DNA of 64,000 bases from assembly GCF_007748095.1 (NCBI RefSeq), contig NZ_CP036287.1, forward strand, positions 1,364,001 through 1,428,000, in the 5' to 3' direction. Positions 1 to 12,226 of this stretch are shown here, one piece after another. This DNA is from Engelhardtia mirabilis (GTDB lineage Bacteria; Planctomycetota; UBA1135; GCA-002686595). Below the pieces are notes generated by a model, which had not been told where the DNA came from, did not search any database, and saw nothing but the letters and a program-made list of their open reading frames with translations. Position 1 is the stretch's first letter. Every line of letters begins with the position of its first letter. Made by a program: the position numbers and the translations under genes.

Positions 1-495
1 GGTCAGTTCAGCGAGATCCTGATCATGGCGTTCCTGGGCTGGATGCTGATGACCTTCGGAATGCGGAACGTGCTGATGCTGGGGGGCGTGGCCTACTTCC
101 TGCGCTACGGCATCTGGGCCATGACCGAGCTACCGCCCTGGCTGCTGGTGTCGAGCCAGTTGCTGCACGGGGTGTGCTACGCCTGCTTCTTCGCCTCCGC
201 GTTCATCTACGTCGACCGGATCGCACCCGCCGACGTGCGGCACTCGGCTCAGACGGTCTTCGGGATCATGATTCTGGGCGGTGGGCCGGTGCTAGGCGGA
301 TTCCTCAGTGGCTACTTGGAGTCGCACTTCAGCGCCGGCAACGAGTCCTACTTCCCCGGCCTGTGGCTGACCCTCAGCCTGATCGGCCTCGCCGCGACGG
401 TGCTGCTCTTGTTCAGCTTCCGCGACGAGAGTGAGCACATCGATCCGACGATCCCCGACCCCGAAGCCGAAGCCCTCGCCGGAGAGCTGGGATGA
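1..495 (+). CDS. MFS transporter, nucleoside:H+ symporter-like, C-terminal part
   Basis: The reading frame is open from the first base, so this is the C-terminal 164 residues of a longer protein; the ATG at 25 is internal. It begins with GQFSEI, close to the conserved GQ-SE motif of the NupG-type nucleoside/H+ symporters of the major facilitator superfamily, and shows about five hydrophobic helices ending at LLLFSF, followed by a short acidic cytoplasmic tail. The role is probably proton-driven uptake of a nucleoside or similar small solute across the inner membrane. The stop overlaps the start of the ankyrin gene (ATGA), so the two are likely co-translated. Family assignment is fairly sure; substrate is not. 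Confidence 0.75.
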   Translation, partial: GQFSEILIMAFLGWMLMTFGMRNVLMLGGVAYFLRYGIWAMTELPPWLLVSSQLLHGVCYACFFASAFIYVDRIAPADVRHSAQTVFGIMILGGGPVLGGFLSGYLESHFSAGNESYFPGLWLTLSLIGLAATVLLLFSFRDESEHIDPTIPDPEAEALAGELG

Positions 496-1142
496 GCGCT
501 GACCCCTGGGGTCAATTGCTGGAACTGTTCGAGGGTGGTGACGTCGGAGCGCTGCGCTCGGCCCTGAGTGAGCGTCCGGGGCTCGCGCGAGCCGCCGGGC
601 CCTCGGGCGAGAGTGCCGTGATGGCCGCCCTCTACCGCGGCAGGCGCGACCTGGCTGAGGCCCTCGCCGACGCCAAGACCCCCCTGGACCTCTTCGAGCG
701 CGTCGGTCTGGGGGACGGCCGCGGGGTCGAGGCGTTGCTGGACAAGTCCGCCGACGCCCTCGAAGCGGTCAGTCCCGACGGATTCACGGCGCTGCAGTTG
801 GCCTGCTACCTGGCGCGCCCGTCGATCGCCGACATTCTCCTGGCGCATCGCGCGCCGGTCGACGCGGTGGCCACCAACGGCAGCGCCCTGCGCGCGATCC
901 ACGCGGCCGTGGCTGGCGGCGAGTACGAGTGTCTGCGGATGGTGCTCGAGGCCGGGGCCGAGGTCGACGCGGCTCAGAATGGTCGCATCACTGCCCTGCA
1001 CGCCGCGGCCCATCGCGGCAACGCGCCCATGGTCCAACTGCTGCTGGGGGCGGGGGCCGACCCGCGCCGCCGGGACGACCAGGGGCGCTCGGCCATCGAC
1101 CACGGGGCCGGGCACCCCGATGTGCTGGCGCTCTTCAATTGA
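492..1142 (+). CDS. Ankyrin-repeat protein
   Basis: A 216-residue protein without signal peptide. From about residue 95 three ankyrin units can be read: one starting DGFTALQLAC, one with AIHAAVAGGEYECLRMVLEAGA, and one with TALHAAAHRGNAPMVQLLL, followed by a partial fourth unit ending in SAIDHGAGHPDVLALF. The first 90 residues look like degenerate repeats. Such proteins serve as soluble protein-binding scaffolds. The start ATG overlaps the stop of the upstream transporter gene by four bases, which supports this start and suggests a two-gene operon. No partner can be deduced. Confidence 0.8.
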   Translation: MSADPWGQLLELFEGGDVGALRSALSERPGLARAAGPSGESAVMAALYRGRRDLAEALADAKTPLDLFERVGLGDGRGVEALLDKSADALEAVSPDGFTALQLACYLARPSIADILLAHRAPVDAVATNGSALRAIHAAVAGGEYECLRMVLEAGAEVDAAQNGRITALHAAAHRGNAPMVQLLLGAGADPRRRDDQGRSAIDHGAGHPDVLALFN

Positions 1143-1250
1143 TGGCCCCGATTCGCTGACGGGCCCGTTCGATCGACGGGCCCAGCCCGAGCGTCGGTGG
1201 ACTCGCGCGGGCGGGTCCCTACCGACGCCCAGGCTCGGCGCCGCTCTCTG

Positions 1251-1409
1251 GTGTCCTGGATCAGAAATTCGGCGTCACTTCCCGGGCTCCGATCGATGCT
1301 GGCTGGGCGCGCCGACGACGCGTATCCGCTGCGATCCTCGGAGGAGGCGCTGGCGACGCCAGCGGCGATCGGAGCCCGGGAAGTGACGCCGAATTCTGAT
1401 CCAGGACAC
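1251..1409. repeat. Long inverted repeat between convergent genes (IR-A)
   Basis: The left arm at 1251-1294 and the right arm at 1367-1409 are reverse complements over 43 bases, with one extra A in the left arm. The arms are separated by 72 bases that include a small perfect hairpin near 1350-1366. The element lies between the convergent ankyrin and thioredoxin-like genes and its right arm touches the stop codon of the latter. It could be a bidirectional terminator or a small non-autonomous mobile element; there is no T-tract. Confidence 0.85.
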
Positions 1410-2566
1410 TAGCCCTCGATGGGCTGGGCGAAGGTCTCGGCGCGCGTCGCGTACTCCTCGTACTCCGGATCCAGTTCGCGGCAGCGCGCCGCCAGCTCGA
1501 TCGCCGTGCGCGAGTCACCCGAGTAGTAGTGGGCCCAGGCCAGGCCGTCGACGTACCGCGCGAGGTAGGCCTTGTACGCACCCTCCGAGCCCGTCCAGCA
1601 GCGCTCCGGCGGCACCTCGTCGGACTCACCCATGTGGAAGCCCTCGATGAACTTCACGGCCTGGGCCGCGATGTCGACGGCGAAGGCGTAGTCCTTGGAC
1701 GTGAGCTCGTCCTCGGAGCGCAGGAAGTACCAGGTGACCTGTTGGGACCAGTTGCACAGATCCGAGTCGGGCACGAACTCCCGTGAAGCCACCAATGCCT
1801 TGCGCGAGGCGGGCATGTCGCCACGGTTCGCCTCGAGGTTCGCGGCGCGGTTCCAGGCCTGGTAGCGCACCGTGTCCTGCTTGGACTTCTTGGCGAGCTT
1901 GTAGACCGGGTCCAGGTCCCACTGCTCCGGCTCGAGTTCCTCGCCGTCCTCGTTGACGGTGATCGACGCGACGACCTCGTCGAGCAGCACCTCGGCGCCG
2001 CTCAGGGTCTTGCCCTTCGGGTCGTCCTTACGGATCGACTGGCGCAGCGCCTCGGACTCCTCGAGCACGCCCACGTCCGTCAACTTTGCTGCCAGGGTCA
2101 GCCGCGCGGCGAACTGGCCCTCGCTCATGTCCTCGGTCTGCGCCAGGGCAGTGCGGAGGGCCGTGACAGTCCCTTCGCCCTTGAGGATGCGCTCGATCTC
2201 CCAGGCGAAGGCGTCGGGCGGGGCGTAGCCCAGGATCACGTCGTCGGGCTGGCCGTCGGGCCCGAGCACCAGACAGGTCGGCATGGTCTGGACGCCGAAG
2301 CGACGCATCAGGGCCGAACCCGGGCCGTCGCCGACGTTCGCGCTGACCAGCACCAGGTCGGCCAGTGCGGCTTCGCCGAGTTCGGACTGCAGGGTTTGAC
2401 CGTACATGGACGCGCAGTGCTGGCTGCCGTCGGCCCAGAAGTAGATCAGCACCTGCGTCTCGGCGTCTCGGGCTTGGCCGATGGCCGCGTCCAAGTTGCC
2501 GTGGTGCCACTCGAGTTCGGGAGCGGGGCTGGCGGCCAGGGCCAGCAGGATGGATGTGGTGAGCAT
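1409..2566 (-). CDS. Secreted thioredoxin-like protein with helical C-terminal domain
   Basis: The 385-residue protein starts with a probable signal peptide (MLTTSILLALAASPA) and then a thioredoxin-fold domain of about 110 residues with the usual FW...C region and a cis-Pro motif (TMPT). The active site reads SQHC at residues 48-51, so only the second cysteine of a CxxC motif remains; ordinary disulfide exchange is unlikely. The rest is alpha-helical and TPR-like. I chose the ATG at 2566 because it sits directly before the signal peptide; an open frame continues upstream to 2797 but is low-complexity and overlaps the divergent promoter region. It is divergent from the sigma-fusion gene. Periplasmic chaperone or inactive thioredoxin-fold sensor are possible roles. 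Confidence 0.65.
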   Translation of the reverse strand: MLTTSILLALAASPAPELEWHHGNLDAAIGQARDAETQVLIYFWADGSQHCASMYGQTLQSELGEAALADLVLVSANVGDGPGSALMRRFGVQTMPTCLVLGPDGQPDDVILGYAPPDAFAWEIERILKGEGTVTALRTALAQTEDMSEGQFAARLTLAAKLTDVGVLEESEALRQSIRKDDPKGKTLSGAEVLLDEVVASITVNEDGEELEPEQWDLDPVYKLAKKSKQDTVRYQAWNRAANLEANRGDMPASRKALVASREFVPDSDLCNWSQQVTWYFLRSEDELTSKDYAFAVDIAAQAVKFIEGFHMGESDEVPPERCWTGSEGAYKAYLARYVDGLAWAHYYSGDSRTAIELAARCRELDPEYEEYATRAETFAQPIEG

Positions 2567-2814
2567 GGATCGCCTCGTCGGGGTTGCCGCGCCTGGCGCG
2601 GGTCTCGGGGGTTGTCTCGTCCGGGGGGGCATCCGGTGGGTGGCCGCTGGCCGCGGCCGGGGACTCAGGCGCCCCTCGATCTTCGCGCGATCGGCGCGCC
2701 GCGGCCTCCCCGGGTCTCGAAGTTCCTCGAACGGCGCGAGTCCCGCGCACGGCGGGCGGCCACCTGGCACCTTGGGTGGAGCTGATCGGGTCCGCATCAG
2801 CCCTCCCTCCTCCC

Positions 2815-5337
2815 GTGAGCTCCGCCGAATACGAACAGCTCCTGTCCCAAGGCGCCTGGGTCCGCGACCTGGCGCGTCGGCTCGTGCGCGATCCCGACCT
2901 GGCCGACGACCTGGCCCAGGAGGCCTGGCTCGCCGCCGCTCGCATCCGTTGGAGCGAGGTCCACTCGCCCCGGGCGTGGATGGCGACGGTCCTGCGCCGC
3001 GCCCTGCGGGAGCGGCTGCGGGGGGAGGAACGTCGCGCCCTGCGCGAGCGGTCGAGCTCGCGACCCGAGGCCGTCGACGCCGACCCCGCGGACATCGTCG
3101 CCCGGGCCGCGGCCCATCAGGACGTGGTCGAGGCCGTGATGCAGTTGCCCGAGCACTACCGGCTGGTTGTGCTGCGGCGCTACTTCGACGGTCAGAGCCC
3201 GGAGGAGATCGCGCGCGCGACGAACGTGCCGGTGGCGACGGTCAAGACGCGGCTACAGCGCGGGCTCGCGGCCCTGCGTGAGCGGCTGGACCGCAAGCAC
3301 GGGGGCGATGGTCGCTCCTGGGCGGTGGCATTGGCGCCCCTGGCCTGGCGCGGTCACGAGCCCTTTGCAGTCCTGTCGCCCGCGGCGATCGTGGCAGCGG
3401 CGACGGCGACGGTCGCCGCGGTCGTACTGGCCCTCTTCTTCGCGCTGCGCCCGCCCGCGAACCTCCCGGCCGGAGCGAACGCGCCGGCCGCGACCGCCGC
3501 GCTCGCGGAAGCGCCGCCGACAGTGGTGAACTCCGTACCGCCGGGATCCGAGGACGCGCGCCGCCGGGCCGTTGCTGTTGCGCCGACGGAGGCGGGACCG
3601 GTCGGAACTGCGGCCCGCGGCTTGGCCCTCGACGCGGGACCACGCCACCCGATCACCGCCGACGTGCGCGACTTGGACGGCCGACCGGTCGCCGGCGTGC
3701 TGGTCCGCTTCGAGTCCGAGCGCGCCACCAGCACCGCGATCGCCCTGTCCGACGACCAGGGCCGCGCTCGCTTGAGCACCGCGTCGCCCCCCGGGACCCT
3801 CGACTGCGGCGACTCCGCTTGGGCGGCCGTGGCGCCGTTGCGGATCACCGAGCTCTCCGAACGGCGCGTGACCCTGATCGTGGCGAGGCGGATCGAGCGC
3901 ACCGGTCGCGCGGTCGACCACTTCGGCGTCGGCGTCGGTGCCGCGGAGTTGGCCTTCGAGCTCCCCGCGCCCGCCGGCCCCGGCGCGAGCGAAGCCGTCG
4001 CGGCTCGCGCGACCACCGACCCGAGCGGGGCCTTCGCCTTTGCCGCGCCCGACGCCCCCGGCGCCGTGATCGCGGTCACCGCACCGGGTCGCGAGACCCT
4101 GCGCTTCCCCGTCGCCGAGCTGGGTCCGATGCCCTGGACCCTGGTCCTGCCCTCGCCCGGAGACCTGGCCCTGCGCGGCCGCGTGTTCGACGGCGCCGGT
4201 GCACCGTTGGCCGCCGCACGCTTGGCCCTCGACGGAGTCCTCGTGCCCCTGGCCGCCGATGGCTCCTTCGCGCTCACCGCCCGCTCGGGCGAACTCGTGG
4301 CCTGGGCGCCGGGCTACGCCAGCGCGCGGACGGAGATCGACGCCGACGCCAGCGCTCCAATCGACCTCGAGCTCTTGCGCGCGCCCGACCTGGTCGGGGT
4401 GGTGCGCGACCGTGCGGGCGAGCCCGTGCCCGGCGCGCTGGTCTGGGACAGCCTCGCCGTGCCGGTGCTGTGGGACCAGGACCTGGGTGACGTGCTGTGG
4501 CTCTCGGCCGAGGTCGGCGCGGCCGCGGCGCAGGCCCCGGTGGAGTTCCCGAGCCTCGGCGCGGCCGAGGTGGAGACGGGCTCGGGTTGGAAGCCCGTCC
4601 GCGCGGACGCCGCCGGCCGCTTCGTCCTGCACGGCGATCCTTCCCGCGCCCGTCACCTCGTGGCCCTCGCGACCGAGAGCCACGACGTGGGCGAGTTCGA
4701 CTTGGCGGCCGGCCTCTCCTTTCCCTGCGAGCTGATCCTCGACGAACCGGCGCGCCCGGGCGCCCTCGAGGGGCGCGTGATCGACAGCACCGGCGCACCC
4801 CAGCGCGGCGTGCAGGTCGAGTCGATGGCCCGCGTCCTCTCCGCGCGCTGCGGCACGCTTCAACTCGAAGTCGGCCTGGTGCTCGAGCGAGGTGCTCGAA
4901 CCGACTCCGCCGGTCTGTTCCAGATCGACCGGCCCCAGCCCGTGGGGCACCTGTTCCAGTTCATCGGCGAGCGCAGCCTTCCCCGACGGGTCGACTCCGG
5001 CCTGGCGCAAGGCCCCGATGCGGAGATGGGTCGCCCCCTGCGCGGCTTCGAGCTCAACGTCTACCGCGCCGTGCCCCTGGACCTGCGCGGGGACTGGCCC
5101 GCGGGGACGCGGCTGTTGGCGCAAGGAAGCGAGGGCAACCCGCTGTTCATGGCCCACCGCCGCGGACGCCACGTGGAGTGGTTTCGGGGCAGCGTGCCCG
5201 CGGAGCTGGGACCGGCGAGCCTCATGGGCGAGCCGACCCTGGCGCGCATCGCGGTGGAGGGGACCGGCCAGTTCATCGACGTCCTGCCCGAGGCCGTGAT
5301 CGAGGTCTCGCCGGCCGCCATCGACCGGTCCCGCTGA
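2815..5337 (+). CDS. ECF sigma factor fused to membrane-anchored carboxypeptidase-regulatory-like repeats
   Basis: The 840-residue protein has sigma-70 region 2 at about residues 12-75 (LVRDPDLADDLAQEAW) and region 4 at about 102-158, with the recognition helix around ARATNVPVATVKTRLQRG. A hydrophobic helix follows at about 190-211, and then some 600 residues of beta-sandwich repeats of the carboxypeptidase-regulatory type, recognisable by DLDGRPVAGVLV, DGAGAPLAAARL, DRAGEPVPGALV and DSTGAPQRGVQV. The sigma part would face the cytoplasm and the repeats the periplasm. The GTG at 2815 is my choice; the frame is open to 2584, and GTG at 2776 is an alternative. A second gene at 18278 has the same architecture. 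Confidence 0.8.
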   Translation: MSSAEYEQLLSQGAWVRDLARRLVRDPDLADDLAQEAWLAAARIRWSEVHSPRAWMATVLRRALRERLRGEERRALRERSSSRPEAVDADPADIVARAAAHQDVVEAVMQLPEHYRLVVLRRYFDGQSPEEIARATNVPVATVKTRLQRGLAALRERLDRKHGGDGRSWAVALAPLAWRGHEPFAVLSPAAIVAAATATVAAVVLALFFALRPPANLPAGANAPAATAALAEAPPTVVNSVPPGSEDARRRAVAVAPTEAGPVGTAARGLALDAGPRHPITADVRDLDGRPVAGVLVRFESERATSTAIALSDDQGRARLSTASPPGTLDCGDSAWAAVAPLRITELSERRVTLIVARRIERTGRAVDHFGVGVGAAELAFELPAPAGPGASEAVAARATTDPSGAFAFAAPDAPGAVIAVTAPGRETLRFPVAELGPMPWTLVLPSPGDLALRGRVFDGAGAPLAAARLALDGVLVPLAADGSFALTARSGELVAWAPGYASARTEIDADASAPIDLELLRAPDLVGVVRDRAGEPVPGALVWDSLAVPVLWDQDLGDVLWLSAEVGAAAAQAPVEFPSLGAAEVETGSGWKPVRADAAGRFVLHGDPSRARHLVALATESHDVGEFDLAAGLSFPCELILDEPARPGALEGRVIDSTGAPQRGVQVESMARVLSARCGTLQLEVGLVLERGARTDSAGLFQIDRPQPVGHLFQFIGERSLPRRVDSGLAQGPDAEMGRPLRGFELNVYRAVPLDLRGDWPAGTRLLAQGSEGNPLFMAHRRGRHVEWFRGSVPAELGPASLMGEPTLARIAVEGTGQFIDVLPEAVIEVSPAAIDRSR

Positions 5338-5393
5338 ACCGAAGCCAGGGGCGAGGGGTGGCGCCCGCGTGGGATTCGGCTTATCCCTCGGGC

Positions 5394-6041
5394 ATGAGCG
5401 GCCGTTCCCAGTTCGACATCGACCGACTGATCCTCGTCGACGGCGAAGACCGGGTGGTGGGCGAGGCCGGCAAGGCCGAGTGCCACCTGGAGGGCGGTCG
5501 CAAGCACCGCGCCCTGGCCGTCGTGGTCTTCGATGGCGAGGGTCGCCTGCTGCTCGCGCGCCGCGCGGCGGCCAAGCCCCTGTGGCCGGGCTCCTGGGAC
5601 GCGACCATCGCCAGCCATCCGCGCCCGGGTGAGGACTACGTGGTCGCGGGCCGGCGCAGGCTGCTCGAGGAGTTGGGCGTCGAGCTCGAGGCCGAGCTGC
5701 TCGGGCGCTTCGACTACCGCATCGAGTTCGAGGCCGTGGGCGTCGAGGACGAGGTCTGCGCGGCGCTGATCGCGCGGCTCGGAGGCGATCCGCCGGCGCC
5801 GGTCGCAGCCGAGGTCGACGGGATCCGTGCGGTGACGCTCGAGGCCTTCCTCGACGAGGCCGCGGACCCCGCGGCGGGCATCTGCCCCTGGGCGCCATTG
5901 GCCGTGCTCGCCGCGAGCTTGGCGCCGTCCCCGCCGGCGGAGCTCGCCGCACTCGCGCGTCCGGCCCTGCGCCAGCGCTTGATCGACGCCGCCGACGCCC
6001 ACCTGGGCATCGGCGGCTGGCGCATGCTCGACGCGGGCTGA
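5394..6041 (+). CDS. IPP-isomerase-type Nudix protein lacking the catalytic cysteine
   Basis: The 215-residue sequence aligns along its length with type I isopentenyl-diphosphate delta-isomerase: LVDGEDRVVGE at the N-terminus, HLEGGRKHRAL with the two metal-binding histidines, LLLARRA, WPGSWDATIASHP, then the Nudix helix (RRRLLEELG) and VEDEVC carrying the metal-binding and catalytic glutamates. In the Escherichia coli enzyme the segment after WPG contains NSVCGHP with essential Cys67; here it reads ATIASHP, so the cysteine is alanine while the metal ligands are kept. It may therefore be a Nudix hydrolase of the same subfamily, or an isomerase with altered chemistry. It stands alone, convergent with metH. 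Confidence 0.7.
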   Translation: MSGRSQFDIDRLILVDGEDRVVGEAGKAECHLEGGRKHRALAVVVFDGEGRLLLARRAAAKPLWPGSWDATIASHPRPGEDYVVAGRRRLLEELGVELEAELLGRFDYRIEFEAVGVEDEVCAALIARLGGDPPAPVAAEVDGIRAVTLEAFLDEAADPAAGICPWAPLAVLAASLAPSPPAELAALARPALRQRLIDAADAHLGIGGWRMLDAG

Positions 6042-6099
6042 GTCCGCTGCCAGAGCCGGGCCGCAGTCGGCACCGACGACCGCGCTGGGATGCGCGCGC

Positions 6100-9864
<3,765 letters not shown>

Positions 9865-9868
9865 CGGG

Positions 9869-10807
9869 TCACACCGGTCCCCGCCGGGCGTTGGCCAGCA
9901 GGGTCATGAAGTGGGGGGGATGGGGGTCGCGGGCGACGCGCTGGACGCGAATGGCGTCGAAGCCGGCGCGGGCGAGGTGGTCGGTCAAGCCGGCCTCGGT
10001 GAAGCCGAGGTGGCGGTGTTGGAGCTTGTCGCGGACCCAGTCCTCGCCGTGGGCGAGCAGGTCGAGCACGAGCAGCTGGCCGTCGGGGCGCAGGATCCGT
10101 CGCGCCTCGGTCAGGGCGTGGACCGGATCCTCGGCGTGGTGCAGGGCCTGGCTGAGGACCACGACGTCGTGGGAGGCGTCGGGCAGGGGGAGATCATCGA
10201 GCTCGCCGACCACGTACTCGAGGTTGCCGAGGCCGGCGGCGGTCGCCCGCGTGGCGAGCTGGTCCAGCATCTTCTCGGACAGGTCGACCGCGGTGACGGA
10301 CTCGGCCACCTCGGCCAGCATCAGTGTCAAGAGCCCATCGCCCACGCCAAGGTCGGCGTAGCGCGCGCGGGGGGCGAGGCTCAGAAGGCCCCGGGCCAGG
10401 CCCTCCCAGGTGCGCCCGGGCAGGGCCAGCTCGCCGAACTTCGAGGCAACGCGGTCGAAGTAGGAGCGGTCGGCCTCGCGCTTGCGGCGGATCAACGCCT
10501 CCAGGCCGGCCAGGTCGGCCTCGAACTCCGGCGGCAGGGAGTCCTCGGCGATCACGCGGCCCAGGAGTTCGGCCGGCGCGTCCGGGTGGATCGAGTAGAG
10601 GCTGCGCCGACCGAGGCGCCGGTCGACCACCAGGCCGACCTCCTTGAGCAGCGCGAGGTGGGCCGAAACCCTGCTCTGGCCGAGGTTTAGGATCTCGACC
10701 AGGTCCGAGGTCGAGAGCTCGTCGCGCCGCAGCAGGTGCAACAGGCGCAGACGGTTCTCGTCGCCCAGGGCCTTGAGCAGACGGGTGGTTTCGGAGAGGA
10801 CCAGCAT
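9869..10807 (-). CDS. ArsR-family regulator fused to SAM-dependent methyltransferase domain
   Basis: The 312-residue protein has an N-terminal winged-helix domain of the ArsR/SmtB type (KALGDENRLRLLHLL, then LVEILNLGQSRVSAHLALLKE) and from about residue 140 a class I methyltransferase fold with motif I DLGVGDGLL, an acidic strand end at AVDLS and the post-motif QALHHAED. ArsR-type proteins of this sort (SahR-like) are known to control S-adenosylmethionine-cycle genes, the second domain plausibly sensing SAM or SAH. Position directly upstream of metH in one operon fits this role. I preferred the ATG at 10807, which opens the HTH domain, over the longer open frame to 10909. No metal-binding cysteine motif of ArsR is present. 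Confidence 0.8.
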   Translation of the reverse strand: MLVLSETTRLLKALGDENRLRLLHLLRRDELSTSDLVEILNLGQSRVSAHLALLKEVGLVVDRRLGRRSLYSIHPDAPAELLGRVIAEDSLPPEFEADLAGLEALIRRKREADRSYFDRVASKFGELALPGRTWEGLARGLLSLAPRARYADLGVGDGLLTLMLAEVAESVTAVDLSEKMLDQLATRATAAGLGNLEYVVGELDDLPLPDASHDVVVLSQALHHAEDPVHALTEARRILRPDGQLLVLDLLAHGEDWVRDKLQHRHLGFTEAGLTDHLARAGFDAIRVQRVARDPHPPHFMTLLANARRGPV

Positions 10808-10811
10808 CGAC

Positions 10812-10833
10812 GTATCCAGATTAGTTGATGTAT
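10812..10833. promoter_or_regulatory. Possible SAM-cycle operator upstream of arsR-methyltransferase/metH operon
   Basis: The core at 10814-10829 reads ATCCAGATTAGTTGAT, an imperfect palindrome of the form ATC-A.....TTGAT, and lies 7-22 bases upstream of the regulator start codon. It is markedly AT-rich for this genome. It resembles the ATCAA-n5-TTGAT type of site used by SahR-like regulators as I remember it; this is inference from position and symmetry only. Confidence 0.35.
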
Positions 10834-10951
10834 CGGTCCTCGCCGTCCTCGAGGTGAGAAAAGCTTCCGTGGACGTGAGGCGTCTCGCGGGGTCGCATCG
10901 CGGCCGCACTCGGTCGCTGAGCCGCCGCCAACGGCTGAGTACCCTGCGCCC

Positions 10952-11695
10952 ATGGCGCCGCTGTTCGACCCCGTGGCCGAGGCCTATCGGTCCTTCCGGC
11001 CGAGCTATCCGGCCGCGCTCCTAGATCGTCTGGATCAGCTTTGTGGACCACCTCGGGGTCCGGTCGTCGATGTGGGTTGTGGGACCGGGATCCTCGCGCG
11101 CCAGCTGGCCGCGCGCGGGGCGGTGGTGATCGGGATCGACCCCAGCCGGCCGATGCTGGCCCAAGCGCGCCAAGACGCCGCGGGGCCGATCTATCTGCTG
11201 GGGGAGGCCGAGGCCCTGCCGATCGCCGACGGGAGCGCCGGTCGGGTCACCGCGGCCCAGGCCATGCATTGGTTCGACATTCCGGCCTTCGCGGTGGAGG
11301 CGCGCCGGGTCGCCCGTCCCGGAGCTTGGGGGCTCGGGCTCTGGAACCGGCGCCAGGACAGCGGCCTGGCCGGCGACTACGACCAGATCATGCGCCGCTC
11401 GAGCGAGCGCTATGCCCGCCACCGGCACGGGGCGCCGACCCTCGACCAGCTGCGGGCGGCCGTCGCGCCGACCGAGGTGATCGAGCTGCGCCAGGCCTGG
11501 AGCGACCCGCTGAACTGGGAGGCCTACCTCGGCCGGGCGCGCTCGACCTCCTACATGCACCACGCCGAGCGGGATCGCGCCGAGCTGGAGGCGGATCTGC
11601 GCCAGAGCTTCGAACGCTGGGCCGGTCCCGACGGCCGCGCGCCCCTCGACTACGAGGCCGTGGCCTACGCCTGGCCCCTGCTTCCCGCGGACTGA
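10952..11695 (+). CDS. Class I SAM-dependent methyltransferase
   Basis: A 247-residue cytoplasmic methyltransferase of the Methyltransf_11/25 type. Motif I is VVDVGCGTGILARQL at about residue 35, the acidic residue that binds ribose is in VIGIDPS, and the region after motif II reads AEALPIADGSAGRVTAAQAMHWFD. The fold resembles the small methyltransferases that begin FDPVAEAYRSFRPSYP. The substrate cannot be read from the sequence. It is transcribed divergently from the ArsR-methyltransferase gene across a 144-base gap, so both could respond to the same operator; that link is inference. Confidence 0.8.
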   Translation: MAPLFDPVAEAYRSFRPSYPAALLDRLDQLCGPPRGPVVDVGCGTGILARQLAARGAVVIGIDPSRPMLAQARQDAAGPIYLLGEAEALPIADGSAGRVTAAQAMHWFDIPAFAVEARRVARPGAWGLGLWNRRQDSGLAGDYDQIMRRSSERYARHRHGAPTLDQLRAAVAPTEVIELRQAWSDPLNWEAYLGRARSTSYMHHAERDRAELEADLRQSFERWAGPDGRAPLDYEAVAYAWPLLPAD

Positions 11696-11708
11696 GGCGG
11701 CGGCGCGC

Positions 11709-11975
11709 CTACAGCACGGCCATCACGTCGGGATGGGCCCGCAGCGCGTTGAAGATCGCGTGGCGCTGGTCCTTGTCGTGGACCACCATCCGCAGGTGCA
11801 GGGACAGGTACTTGCCGGTGCGGCTGCGGTTCGAGTCGGTCAACTCGTGCTCGATGCTGCCGACGACGAAGCGCACGGCCTTGCGCAGCTGGTCGGGGTC
11901 CACACCCATGACCTTGTAGCTCCACATGCAGGGGTACTGGATCTCGGGTTCACGGTCTCCGAAGGTCGAATCCAA
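11709..11975 (-). CDS. DUF493 (YbeD-like) family protein
   Basis: The 88-residue product contains SYKVMGVDPDQLRKAVRFVV and ends with HPDVMAVL, matching the small ferredoxin-fold DUF493/YbeD family, whose members are about 87-90 residues long and of unknown function. No ATG lies at the right place: the TTG at 11975 gives the family length and has a GGAG ribosome-binding site seven bases upstream, so I take it as the start even though the frame is open to 12242. It is convergent with the methyltransferase gene, with only 13 bases between the stops. Confidence 0.8.
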   Translation of the reverse strand: MDSTFGDREPEIQYPCMWSYKVMGVDPDQLRKAVRFVVGSIEHELTDSNRSRTGKYLSLHLRMVVHDKDQRHAIFNALRAHPDVMAVL

Positions 11976-11982
11976 GGCTTGT

Positions 11983-11986
11983 CTCC
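11983..11986 (-). promoter_or_regulatory. Ribosome-binding site of the DUF493 gene
   Basis: GGAG seven bases before a TTG codon; it decides the start of this gene against the much longer open frame. Confidence 0.6.
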
Positions 11987-12226
11987 AGCGGCTGGGCGGC
12001 GGTCGCGGGAGTGAGTATAGGACCGGGTTCCAGTCCCTTCCGCGCCGGGGAGAGCTGCTCCCCAAGGAGCCAGGGCTGGGTCTGAGACGGCCGGAGCCTG
12101 CAAATCGGCTCCACCCGGCGGGACCGGGCAGCCGATGGAGCGGGGAGTTCGCACAGCCCGCGGCCAGGGACCTGTCTGTCCCGGCCGGGGTGGCACCCGC
12201 GCGCCCCCCGACCCACGACGTCATCG

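Noticed and set aside
2584..2814. N-terminal extension of the first sigma fusion up to 2584
   Set aside because: The extra 77 residues are low-complexity and precede region 2 without homology; they also overlap the region needed for the divergent promoters.
3253..5952. A 899-codon open frame on the minus strand opposite the first sigma fusion
   Set aside because: High-GC shadow: composition is almost only Arg, Pro, Gly and Ala, no motifs, and it lies opposite a gene with clear domains. The same holds for the long antisense frames at 5714-8473, 22895-26851, 25972-29103 and 32128-35316.
9865..9868. Cobalamin or SAM riboswitch before metH
   Set aside because: Only four bases separate metH from the upstream gene, and the 144 bases before the operon show no recognisable riboswitch core; control by the ArsR-type regulator explains the arrangement better.
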